The notes under the pieces were generated by a model. That model was not told the origin of the DNA, searched no databases, and was given only the letters and a program-made list of their open reading frames with translations. From NCBI GenBank assembly GCA_947044365.1, contig OX345636.1, forward strand, positions 35,035,212 through 35,099,211: a stretch of 64,000 bases of DNA. The letters run 5' to 3'. This document shows positions 23,701-37,400 of this stretch, in pieces. Origin of the DNA: Petrosia ficiformis. Its lineage: Eukaryota > Porifera > Demospongiae > Haplosclerida > Petrosiidae. Within the stretch, counting starts at the first letter, position 1, and every line of letters starts with the position of its first letter. The position numbers and the translations under genes were made by a program.

Positions 23701-26700
23701 AAAAAATCACAAATGAAAGTATGTTGGTGATTTAACTAAAGTATAAGCTCAAAGGCTGTTGTGTATTACAACATCTATGATCAACCATACAGAAGGAAGT
23801 GAGTGCTATAAAAAAAAATATTTAAAAGCTCACTATTTGGCTTTTATTGCACTCCTTTACAAAATGGCTGAATAGTGAGCATTAAATGTATTTGCTCAGT
23901 AGCATTTGTTGACAGTCCAAAGTAGTTATTACACACCAAAAATCATACCTGCTCTATATCACATAGTTTTCTTTGCAAATCTTCATTTTTCTTAATCAAA
24001 CTCTAACCGATAATACAATACAATATTATGACTATAGTGGTAACAATTGAATGATTGTTTTAATTTTGCTTGTACTCAATTAAATCATAATTAACAACAT
24101 GCTATTGGGACTAGCTCTTTTGGTGTTCAGATATTCCTTTAGTTTAATGAGCAAATATCTGTACGTTCACTTGCTTTCATAAAAATGTTATTATAATTTA
24201 TTTCCAGTGATGTATCGAATATCAGACACAACAAATATATTCAAATATAAGCCAATATTTGAACAAAACAAATATTTGTTGAAACGATACATATATGAGC
24301 AACATTAATTAAAAGAATATTATATACCTTTTCTCTCTGATCAACAGTTGATTCCAACTTTGTAATCACTTTTTGTAATTCTTTATTATCTCTTTGTAAT
24401 TCTTCATTATTATTAGTAATTTCAGATACTTCATACTGTTTAATATAAAATAACAAGAAAATAAAACAACTTTAATAATTTTAATGTATTGTATAATATA
24501 ATTATGACCTAATTTTCGACACTTTCCTGGTAAATAATTTTGAGAAATACTTAGCTTCAATCGCTCGTCATTCCACATTGACATCCGGTACAAAATGGTG
24601 CAATGATGAGCAATTACGTAAGTATTTAGTCAGAAGTATTTTCCAGGAAAGTGTCCCTTATCAAAACTTTGGTCACACAATTATGTATAATTATATTATA
24701 GTATGTTTACTATGTTACCATAGCGACCAGGGGTGCTTTATCACAATTGAAAAGCATGTGCTTTAATTCTGATAAAGCACAAAGCTGCCAAATTGTGTTG
24801 TTATAGTGAGTTTACATTCCATAGAATGAATATTATTACCAGTCATACACTGAGTTTTCCAGTTTCAGTATTAACTCTATAGAGTGTTTAAAAACTAATG
24901 GGCAGAGGCCCCAAGCCATTGATTACATTGCCACTTTCAAATTACTTTGGCAAAAAGTAGAATCTGATGTCTTTGAATGGAAAAAAAGTATGTATTTTGA
25001 CTGGTATTCAAAATTGCAAAGTTGAGCAAAACTACTGCTGATCAAGTTATCAATTCCCCCAAGAGTATTTTTTGATGTGATGGAAGTTATTATTTCCAAT
25101 AGCCATGCATCTTTCTCCCCCATATAACAAGACAAACAAGCATAGTTTCAAGCCCAAATTAAAGAGGAATTTAAAAGAAAAGTGAATCACTGAATAATTA
25201 AAGAGACCACAACACTTCACCAGACATAACGTCATCCAGTGGAGTGATGGACTCAATTAAAATCGTGAATCATTCCATAAACTTATATACTCCACAAGGT
25301 TTTCCCATACTCATATGTGGTAATATAATTGCAGGCATTACGACAGAACTCAATATCGTGTCCAAAAAATATCAGTTTAAAAGGGATAAATGGTTGCCAT
25401 GGTAGCATATGTTATGTCAGTTTGTTTCGCTCATTATTCGGAAATTTTTTATAGGAACTAACATAATATGGTATCTAAGAATATTAATGATAGCTCATCC
25501 TGGATACTAAATTCCATTCCTGTACAAAATGGCAAAATGGCAGGTGATTGAAGGTGTATGTGTTAGATACATGTGGGAGTCTTTTTCATCACATTATATA
25601 ATATAATTATGGTCATGCATGGTCTTAATATTACCTATAGCAAGTTAAATTTTAATGTTTCACAAGAAAAGAGTTGTGAAAAAAAATTTCTGAAAGCAAG
25701 TAAATGCATATTTGGATATTCACAATAAGTAAACAAATATTTGAAAAGCAGAATTAGTTTTAGCTTTAAAAATATTGAAATACATATATATATATATATT
25801 ATATATATATATATATATATCAATAGATATACTTATCAATTCAACAAGCCATCTTTTCAGTAGATAGTTTTTCCTAAAACATATAATTATATGTGTACAT
25901 GTAATTTTGACAACTCTCTAAACTATAATAATTATGTGTCTATTACAACATTTTCTGCCAAATTATTACATTTCAACTAACATATTTTAAACTATACAAG
26001 GAAAAAGCAACTGTAATTATAGGCTTTTCTAAAATTATGTGTAGTTGGTTATAAAGTTATGACAATTTCTATAACTAACATTTACCACTTCTCAACATGG
26101 AGAAGGTGTCTGATAACAAATAAACACATGGAAAAATACATGTAACTTGGTTAACGACTGCTGGTTAAGCACTGCTTGAAACCAAGTACAGTAATGAGGC
26201 AGTTGGCTGCTACAACACCCGAAATAGCTCAAAGCTTTCTGTCATGACGGTCATTAGTTCTACCTATTCATAATATTGTGCATGTGACTCAAGCACATTT
26301 TTTGTAGACGTGCATGGGTGTTCTTGTTTCTTTGTACTCATCTTACACTCAAATTTGGTGAGTTTAACGTCATGTAAGTCAAGGCTTCTGCACATTGCGT
26401 ACATTCATCTTTATTCAAGATCTAACCAGATGTTTTATTAAGAATATGAATTTGTTAAAAAATTGCAATGATCACATACATTTATGAATAATTTGATGGG
26501 TGAAGCATTCCACTTAACAATCAGATTATCAGAGATATAGTGATGATGGAAGTAGAATGTATCCAAAACAATAAATGTGACAAACACAGATCACAATGTA
26601 TATATGTATAATGTGATATGGTAAATATAACAAGAAAGAAGGTAACAACAGATGGCACTGAGTATGTAACCATTACCCTGTCAATGATTCTTAAGAGAAA

Positions 26701-26908
26701 CTGTACTAATGGTACTAGAGTAAGGCATGCTACAACATTATACAATCTAGTTGTATAAATTAGTGAACTATATAAACAATACAATTAGATCAACCTTGAC
26801 ATGATAGAGACGTTTCTGTACTGCAGCAATTTCCTCTTGCAATTGAGATCTGTGAATTTCCAACTGTTTATTCAGAGTAGCCAACCTTTCCATCTCATTT
26901 CGGTAATA
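17722..26908 (-). CDS. Minus-arm coiled-coil exons 20-27
   Basis: Phase-0 exons continue the coil: 26795-26908 ([17 protein letters not shown]), 24328-24435 ([20 protein letters not shown]), 23949-24002 ([18 protein letters not shown]), 21297-21368 ([19 protein letters not shown]), 19748-19801 ([18 protein letters not shown]), 19211-19345 ([19 protein letters not shown], then [17 protein letters not shown]) and 19035-19088 ([18 protein letters not shown]). Each has GT/AG boundaries and a length divisible by three. A probable last exon at 17722-17790 reads [20 protein letters not shown] and stops after LQ. That one is less certain because its acceptor is weak. Confidence 0.7.
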
Positions 26909-29900
26909 CTAAGAAAAAATACAAAATATAAATTAATGCATGCATGTTGTAAAAATGAAATTTTTTATTAATCCTAATAAATCATAATTCTAAATAGATC
27001 CTCAAAGGAGGTTGCTATCTTTGCAATTAAGCAGACTGTTATAATTTTATAGATAATAAATAGTAATATTTTTAATGATAATTATATTGCAGATAAATAG
27101 TATTGTTTTTGTCACATCCAAAGGGTATGCACATACTACATGTATCACAGGAGACATTTATCATTAATAATTAAGAAATTGTCAATTTTGTAGCTCTTCA
27201 CTATGACTCAAACTTAATTTTAGTACTCTCTTTAGGTTTAACTATCAAGTTCAGCTGTTCCCTAATTTCTAAAAAAAAATAGATGTACCTGAATCTGCTC
27301 AATTGGCTTTTCTTTTTGCTTTAGTTGGAGCTCATATTGTACTTCCTTCTGTTTCAAATCACTTTGTAATTTTTCAATTCGTACTACTGCTGCATTATTC
27401 ACTTCCTGTTGCTCTTTGTTAAGTTTTTCCTCTAATTCCATCCTTTTCCTCTCAAAGTCCTCCTTCCATATTTTTTCGGTTTGCTCTTTGACATTGGCTA
27501 CACGAATTGCAAGTTTGAGATTCTCTTCTTTCTTCTCCTGCAGTTCCCTTGTAATTCTATCAAACTCATTACATTTTCGATCTATTTCTGCTTTTCTAAT
27601 CAGAAGCTTCTCGTCTTTCTTTTTGTTTTCTTCATTAAGTTCTTGTTCTTTGAGCTGAAGGGATTGAATGCACTCATCCTTCTCTTTCAAACTGATTTGG
27701 TGTTTCTGGAGTTGAATGTTTGCAGCTGTTTTCGTCTCTTTTATTCTCTCGTTCAGTTCTCCAATTGTTATATCTTTTAGTTTCATTTCCTCTTGTGCTA
27801 TAGCTAACTCTGTTTCTAATTTTTCAACTGTCTTTTGTTGTTCATCAAACTGAGCTTGAACACGAATGAACTGCTTTTCTACAGCTAGTTTTGATGATGC
27901 AACTTCTCTTTCTGCTTTAGTCCACTGTTGCTGAACCGAAGCCAGTTTCTCTTTTAATTCTAATTTTGATTGTAGGAGTTCTTTCTTTGTGTCACTAAGT
28001 TTGAGACTTACATCATCTTTTTGTTTTGTCAAGTTCTCTACTCTGTTTCGTAGCATGTGATTCTCTTCTTTCAAAACAATTTGCTGAGTCTTGCTGTGAT
28101 CTTGTGCTGTTGATAATTCTGTTTGTAATTGTTCAATTCTCTTTTGTTGCTCATCATATTGATCCTGAAAATGAATAAACTGCTGTTCCATAGCTACATT
28201 TGATTCTTTATCTGCTTTAGTCAACTCTTGTTCAATAGAAACCAGCTTCTCTTTCAATTCCATTTCTTTGGCGTACCAATACTCTTTGTCTTTCTCCAGC
28301 TCTCTTTTTGCTGCTTCAACAGTTTGAATATCAAGCTCAAGCTTAGCAACAAGTTTAGCATGTTTTGTTTTTACTGCTGAAAGCACATTTGATGTATCTT
28401 TCTTTAGGTTCACCATGTTCTCCTTTGTCTGTTGTAATTCTTTTTTCGTACAACTAAGTTCCACACTTGAATCTTCTTTCTGTTTCTTCATGTTGTATAC
28501 TGTGTTTTCTAGAAAAACAAGCTGTTTGCGTAAACCGATACATTGAGCTAACTGAGTATCAAATATACTCTTTTTAGTAGATAAATGAAATTCCAAGCAG
28601 GCATTTCTTTTTTTTAATTTTGTGAGTTGATCTTGTAGGTATGTGTTCCCCACTATTGAAAACACACATTGAGCATGAGAGCTTACAGTGGTATGTACTA
28701 CCTTCTGAAAAAAATTGAAAAAAAAGACAGTATTATTATGCATAGTTACATACACTATACATATACTATAATAGTTAGTGTTGGGCAATATTGAAAATTA
28801 CGTTTTGCGATTATTGCCTAAAGGTGACTTACAATATTGCCACTACTCATTGATACTGTGTATGATAGCAAAAGCAAGCTCAATTTTTAAACAATGACAC
28901 TTCTGATCCTTGTTTTGAGAGCATATGGCTCAAGACTATAATATAGTACTCTTCAACTACATATATTATCACGAATTGCAGTAAGATAATATTTTGCCAT
29001 TTCGATATATTCGATATATCGATTATTGCTCAACCCTAATAGTAGTGAGCAAAATGTTTTGGTGAGTGACTAGAATGTTAACGCACATTTCTAAATTTAG
29101 TTGTCAAACATAATTATTAAGGAAAGTAATTGTTTGCTGGTTAATGTTAGGCTGGGCTTGACAAGAAATGTGACTATCAGACATACATGTACTAGGCAGC
29201 ATTAATTAGTACTTATCAGTGTTTCTTCAAAATTGTAATCAGTACTAATCAGTACTTCTTTTGCACGTGTAGTCAATGATTGCCAGCTCCTTTTATAAGA
29301 GTAGGTGCTTAGTGTAGCTCAAGCCTTGCACATCATGTGTAACAAACTTAAGTTTACAGCAGCTCTATACTTCTTTTCTTTGTTTGTGAGTTGCATTATG
29401 CATTATAGTTACATACTTGTTATATAAACATACTATTTATATTATTATTATTACCCTCGCGGAGTAGCATAGGCGGAAGGGTACGGTAATCATTTTGTCT
29501 GTGTGTCTGTGTGTTAGCAAAAAACATTGACATTTCAAACGGGGTACTGGTAGACTTCGAGGAAAAAGAATAACGTAGGAATTCTTTTAAAACCTTTTGG
29601 TTCTAAAGTTATGACAATACGTGAGAGGTGATTCAATACGTTTTCACACGTTAGAGGCTTTAGAGGTAGACTTGAGAACTTCTTCATTGTTTTTCGAAGG
29701 AAAACTGAGAATAAGATGTAAGATATGTACAAATTACACATTTCTTTCATTGATATTCTTATTTTGTCTTTTAGGATATAAAGTTATAACAGTTTTAATG
29801 CCCATAAATGTTTTCAAATTTATATGTGTAGTCCATGTAACAAATGTTTCATACACAAACTTTATTATATTTTGAAAAAATGATAGTGCTTTGTGTTACT

Positions 29901-32900
29901 TTGCCACATAGGCGAAGGTCCCATCCCGATGGCGCTCGTTATTATATGGATACTGGGGTACTCAGATTATTATTTTACTGTTATTGCTATTTTATTGAAC
30001 ATTCCTGAGTGGGGAGAGTTGGCTTGCCATCAAAGATCTTTAACCCACCATTCCCGGTTCTCAAGACTGAACAGTTCCATTTTTACTTTTCAAAGCCATT
30101 GTGGCTGCTTATTTTCTTAGCCATTGCAGCTGCTTGTTTGCTTGTTGTGTTTGTTAATCATTTCTACGTCTATTGCTGGCATGCAAAGCACATGCATTTT
30201 TATGTAGCTATATCAGTAGCATAGTAGTAGTTGTTGTGATTCTATGCAATAATATAGATTATAGAAAGTATCAAAATTAATATTTATATCTATTGTGTAA
30301 TATCAGACATCCAATATCCCTATTTGCTTGGCAAAAAATAGCACAAGTATTTATTTACCTTGGATACAGCATCTTGGTCAAAAAGTGGTTCAAAATCACC
30401 AACAATCTTTTTATACCAATAATCATGTTTCAAATTAACCTTTGATTGTACCTAAAACAAAAATCGTGTTATCACAATATTGTCATTAAATCACTATACT
30501 TTGTTAACTTATTAACTAACCTCTCCATAATGAATCACAACAGGACCAAACTTTCTCATAGTGTCTGCTGTAATAAATTTACGTTGTGATTTCCTAAGGA
30601 ATGTTCAATAAAATAATAATCTGAGTACCCAAAATTAATTAGTTATAGAGATTCATTATTATTAATGGTTGTTCAGATAGAGGGATGGATGTATGTTATC
30701 ACAGCTAGTAACATTCAAACATGACTTACATTATATCGAATAATAGTTTCTGCCACAGGTTTAAATTTCCTCTCAATTTAGAGGTAATGTTACTGAACTC
30801 CATATCCCACAGACTCTGATACTTCAGCCACTCCTATTATTTATAAAATAAACTTACTAATAAATTGCATATGCATATTTAAAAAGGAACATTTTTATGT
30901 GAATTGTTATATTCTTACAACAAAATGGACATGCTCACGAACACCAAAAGTAACAGAAACAAGATATTATGGAGAAAAAAGGAATCCCCGATTGCTTTGT
31001 GGTGTCCAGTATTTAGTAATCATGGCTGACTATCATGCTGAAACACAACAGCCGATAAAGAATCTTGTAGAACTTTAGAAATATATTTCAGCTAGAACAG
31101 CTATTAGTTCCAGTTTCTATGTAAGTTACAAGCAGCTTTCTTCCTGCTGGTCTGTAGAGCTTGAGTGCGCATTCTATTACACACCACACCCCTTAATTAA
31201 TCTAGGCCCCTGGAATGATGTAATAACACATAGTCACGTATGTGACACAAACATATATAAGATATAAATAAATAAATATTTATAATTATATGTTAAATCT
31301 CGTGAAAAGAATTCATAGGGATGGCCCTGTGGGTCATAAAAATAGCCTATCCCTATAATTGCTTTTGATGGGATGAATCTATGTATATATAATTATGTAT
31401 ACTCCTGTCTATATGTGTCGCATAAAGGAAATTGTGCTATTTGGGGGGCTCAGTCAATTATTGGGTGTAGTATGTAAAACAACTACTGTGTTCTGCACCT
31501 TTGATCAGTGCGACTAATTTGATAACGCTAGGGTTTCAATACGTTACAGTATGAACAATCATTAAACAGTGTGAGCTGTTGAATTGTTCTTTGACTCCCA
31601 AAGTCTTGTCGGGATCCAACAACATATATTAAAACTGTTATAACTTTCAAACCAAAAGTCTTTGGAAAATTCTTTATACATTCATTGTTCCAGTCTATTG
31701 ATAACTAGATGAGAGTTTTAGCATTTTTAGTTTTGCCTATTAGATTTATGATTGATATATAAAGTTTGGAATGTGTTGCTAGGAATATGAAGTGCTCCAA
31801 ATGTCTGTAATTGGTGTCAGGAAAAAGCCCATGAAAATGACTAAAAAAGCTGATAGTTTTTCAGACGGCCCTTTGCCCTAAACTTTGAGTACAGGGGGAA
31901 ATTTAAACAGGGTGTCCCCCCCTTACTGGGAGTTTGAAGGGGGTGCAGCCCCCTCACTGCACACAAAATTTAAAGATTCAGTGACTCCGCCCACTTAGTC
32001 TGGTGAGTAGCTAAGACTTTTCCTTTGGTATAAAACCCAATATCTTGGGTGTAGCTGGTACCAGACCCCACCCACTCAATCTGGTGGATAGCTTAGACTT
32101 TTTCCTTGGTGTAAAACCTGATATCATGGGTGTAGCTCGTGCCAACATGTAATGGGGTCATTTTGTTTGCCTCAGTTGCAGTCAAAAGTTGGAGAGCACT
32201 GCATTTGAATCAGTCCTATAAAGTGCTTGGGGTTGTTCAATTACTGGTAAGCAAGTTGGTAGAAGTACTACTCCATGTCGCAAAAGGAGCTAAGTTTGGG
32301 GTGGAGAAAGTAAACAGAGGCAAACATATATGCAGCAGATTCGCCAGTGTTGGAAACGAGAAGAATGTTGAAAAACAAGCTCAGTCCCCTAAGGGTTAAT
32401 TAAAGTTAAACTATTGTAACCCTTTTTTTATGCATGGCGGGGGTTAATAACTATAATAGGCATTGAGTTTTTGACATGAGAAACTAATGTCAAATTACTA
32501 CAAAACAATATCTGTCGGGACGGGACCCTCGCCTACGTGTCAAAGTAATATTACACATGTGTAAAACAAACAATAATTATTTATAACTTAATACACCAAA
32601 AGATTACAATAATTATGTATTATGTTTATATTATTGCTCATTTGTATGGGTCTGAGTCTTGAAAATACGAAAAGAGTAACTTCAGATTGTTTAATGCATA
32701 CAAAAGTTATATAGCAAGGATGGAGATTCTGAAATAAAACTATGAAGGACTGAGTGGCTGCTATCAATTGAACTCAATTGTATTTTAAATACGAAAAGTA
32801 TATGAAAAATACGTGTATTTTATCTCTATAGGTCTTACATTATAGTCTCCGCTTTATTCCAAAATGAAAGAAAGGTCCTCATGAATCCTGTGAAACACTC

Positions 32901-34374
32901 TACAAAGAGAAAATGCTTACACGTGTGCGAATCACGTGCACAGCACATGAATTGAAATAGGTGGAACTAGAAAGTAACTTAAGAATGCTTGGAGCAATTG
33001 CTTGATGTTTTAGCCAGGACTACCTCAATTGTGTTTGATTTCATGCACCGCTTTGCTAGCGATAGCCATGACACAGTAGCAGTTATGTTTAGATGTGTCT
33101 AGTTGTCCCAAAACGTCTTCTCAAGTCTGGAAACAGTAACCGTGAGTAATATAATATTGTCATAAATTTGTAACCAAATGGTTTTAGCAAAAGCCTGTTA
33201 TTTTAGCTTTGATTCTAACAACAGAGCAAAAAAAACCTCTCTGAAACTAAAGTTAGCTCTTTTCTCCTCAACAGGAAAGTCATCTTAGATTCCTCACATA
33301 TGCACATATTAAATGTGTTATTTAACTATACTCCCCTACCTATTGTGACTGAAACTCCCAATATATTTACCTTCACAAATGAATCAATTTCTTGGAGAAG
33401 ATCTTCAATAGCTCTGTAAGCAGTAACCAAAGGTTGAGAATTTTTATGCATCAATTTACCAAGTAAAGAACGATATGTTGGTTCGGTTTCTTCTCGTTCA
33501 ATCTAAATACAAATAATTAATTATCAAGATTTACTTTTATTGTGTTTCAATTACCTGATATCTGGTGCTCTGAATACGTTGTAATCCAGTAATTTTACTG
33601 ATCCATTTGTGTAGTTCAGTTATTAGATGACATCTTGATAGTTCAAGAGGTGGTTGTAAATACATTACCTGATTAGTGATATGTAGCTCATGATGACTAG
33701 TCTCCATTTGTGGTGTTCCACCTGATTTCAACTGTACTTGTGGACTAGTAATCATTGTTGTGTCAACTATAAAATGATCATCATTAATCTGATCCACTAA
33801 ACAATCTCTCCAAGTATTAATAGCAGTTGATAATCTCTTCATCAAATGAGATTCAACCTGCAAATAATTATAATGAAACAATTATTAATCCTCGCCTTGG
33901 CCTGGATAGGCGGAGCGAAGGGTTACTGTAATCATAGTGTCTGTCTGTCTGTTCCCAAAATTCCAGCGAACCTATCAATATTAACACTTTGAAAATACTG
34001 CCAGCAGACTTAAAATCATGTGAATTCAAAACTAACAACAGCTAAACCTTTCTGTTTTAAAGTTATAACAATTTTTGTAACTCATGGTCGCCATTTAACA
34101 ACTTTCAGAAGATGTTCACTGAAACACAGCTCATCTTGCTTGAAGCCTATCACTGTCTAATCACAGCTTTAAATTAAGTACAATTGAAGTAGTGGCTGCA
34201 AGAACTTCAAGCTAGCTCTAATTTGCTGTCAATTTCTAGCTCCACCCATTTGATTTCATCCATGTAGTTGAAGCCACAAAACTGTTTTCTAATTTCTTGA
34301 TTTTAACACTGCGCTTCTTATACTAGGAATTATGTACTCTTAGTAGGATTTGGAGTGTAAGTTGCAAAACACAG

Positions 34375-34420
<46 letters not shown>

Positions 34421-37400
34421 CGTATAAAAATAATTATTACAGTCAAAATTATATTGTCTGCAGTTATTTTCTTGTCAGTGACTGAATCATTCTTGTTTTC
34501 CAAATCACATTTGTGGCAAGGGTTCAGCACTGCAATTGAATTCATTACTTTATGTAAATATTTTTTTCTTAATTATATATTTTAATTAAATTATCATTGA
34601 ACACAGCAAAAGAAGATGACATGATGTGTTGAATGAAAAGCATAATGCTTTGATAATTGGCTTACTGTACAAATTATTGTTTGAATATTGTTTAACTTAA
34701 CTTTCACTCAAATTATTGCAAACACATCAAATATGCTGAAGAGAAACAACAACCTTACTCTTAATTGCACACTATTTAGTAAGACTGGGATGATGTAATT
34801 GATTAATCAATCAATATTGAAATCTTCCAGATTATAAGTCTGTGATATCGATTATGCTAAATACTTGAAACCAGTTCAAGCATGCAACAGCATGCGAATA
34901 ATGTACAATATGGAAGTAACAGAAAGCCTTCAAATGAGAAGCGTTTTCTGCATTAATTGACTCAACTGGCCTAATTACTTCCATTGATTTTAATTGATTA
35001 TCAATCAATTTAAAGTTAGTGATAATAAACTTCAGAAACTCAGCTAGCCATGTTTCATAGAAAACTAATCAAATTTGGTATACATTTAGAGCTATCAATT
35101 ATAGATACTTTGTTTCCTGTACAAAATGGCCAAAAGTGAGCATTTGCGCAAAATTGTTCGGTATTTTCTGTACGGATAATTACATAACAACTAAAATTAC
35201 ATGTATAATACATACCACTTCATTTAGTTCGGTAACCCATCTTGAGAGGTTTGTGTACAATCTGAGGTTTAAATAATCAACTAGATTTTGTACATCATCT
35301 AGTATTTTTGTGAATACACTGTAATCATATTCGCAAGATTCCAGTTTGTTTACAAGGTACCCAATTTGTTCAGTATAGTGAATAGCTGCATCAACCTGAA
35401 TCAATGAAATAACAGAATGTACAGGAACAAAAAAAGAAAGTCATTACCTTTTCCTGGAAATTCAAAATACATTCAGAGAATTTGAGTGTAAACTGTTGTA
35501 ATCTGTATCCCTCCCATGTCAAGTTAATAAACTGTAATAAAGATCATGATAACATACACACACACACATAATATACATGTAGGTAAACACACCCACCTCT
35601 TTAATAAATTCTTGTACATCTATTTTTAATCCAGCTACAAGAGGCGCAACAAATGAACTATCAGTAACCTACAGTGTACAAAAATATAATAAGAATACAC
35701 AAATATCCATGATTGAATTACCTTTTGACATGTCAATTCGTACGTTTTAATACTTTCCTTCAGACATACTGCATAAGGATATAGTTGATTAGCTTGTGTA
35801 GCAAGTGAAGAAATACTGAATGGGATTCTGAAACCCATACCACGAAGATAACGTGTCTGACAGGATAAATTTAGTAATAAATTAATAGCTGACAGCATTT
35901 TTACATTATCTCACCTCTTTATATAACCATAAGTTATCTGTATTGAAATTGACAGCAAGTCTGGGTTGAGGTCCACTTCTTGTTATGATACTAAATATCT
36001 TTCCTTGAACGACACAAACTTCTGAATCAACCTACATAACAGAATCATAAGTTGTTATGTATTATGGTGGGGCTATATTGACATTTACCTCATACTATAA
36101 TTGCGTTATGTAAATGTTGTGATTACTGCAATTATTGCATATGATTATGTATCCTTAATGTGAGGTAATAGTTATTTCAAATAAGCACAAACTGAAATTA
36201 CACACTTAGTTGCCATTGTTCTTTCTTCGCCTCAATAGTGCTCATGAAAGCTAATTTATATATTAAATGCAGTAAAATCCCAATAATATTTTGTTTATAA
36301 TATTGCGATATCCTACACAATGTGACGATATGTTTAGTTGTGACATAAATATATATAAATGTGATGTGGTATTACAATACCCTCTTCTTCCATTCTTCAA
36401 ACAGTTGTGAAGGATTCAATTTTTGTCTGAAGAGCTCTCCATCAGATTTCAGCTGGTGCCCTTCTATATGGGTACCCCAGTCAACACCTAGAACAGCTTC
36501 AACTCGTTCCAGACATAAGTCTAGCTGATGTTCAATCTAAGTCAAAGTGGTAAGAGAGAGTATCTAAAGGAACATGAAGGAATTTACTTGTCTAGCCCAC
36601 ATTATTGATGAAGATATTGGTGGAATATCCAACATGGTACACATTGCATTTGTAGGAGTTTTGTCATATGGCATCTGTTGATAATAGATAAAACGTAATA
36701 ATTATATCATATAGTACTCCTTGGGACGGAATTAAATTCCAGAGTTAAATTGTTACTATTTACCCATGATTTCAGTAATATATTACCGCTAAATTTTAGT
36801 ACTGAGTTCAAAGGTGAGTATAAAGAACTAATATTTTTCTCCAAGGGGATAGTGAATTTTCATCTGGTGCATGTTTGAAGTTACAAGGGGTATCATAGTT
36901 GTGGAGGATAAGTAAGGAAGGTATTTCTTAACACTGATACCCTTTAAATCTGGTAGGCAAATAAAGATAGTATCTTGTTTGATAAAAAAAAAAAAACATG
37001 GAAATGAAGTTTTATCTGGTACTAACCTGACCGAGAAGAAATTCATGACGAATCATTCAACAAAGATGGAACACAGTGTTCAACTTCAGCGATTATTACT
37101 TATTTCTGTTATAATGGTACTGGATGCTTATTTTAGAAAAGGTTTAAATAATCTTGTAATAATTATAAGAGCAGCCATTTTTTCATCTGTTCCCTACACA
37201 GAGAGTACCACTGTACTCTCTAATAACTGCTAATGGACACTATTGTCATGCTATAATTATATATATAATACCTCGAATTTCTTTTGTAGGCTTTCAATAT
37301 CCTCTTTCACTCTCTGTATCAATTGTGGCTTATACTCTGTAATAACTCCTCTTATATGAGGTCTCACAAATAGAGGATTGTAACAAGAGAAAATTCTGAA

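Noticed and set aside
27289..28704. The coiled-coil exon as an independent single-exon gene with its own ATG
   Set aside because: The extra N-terminal residues before KVVHTT are intron-like and differ between arms. A strong acceptor and phase agreement with dynein exon 18 favour splicing. Transcript data would settle it.
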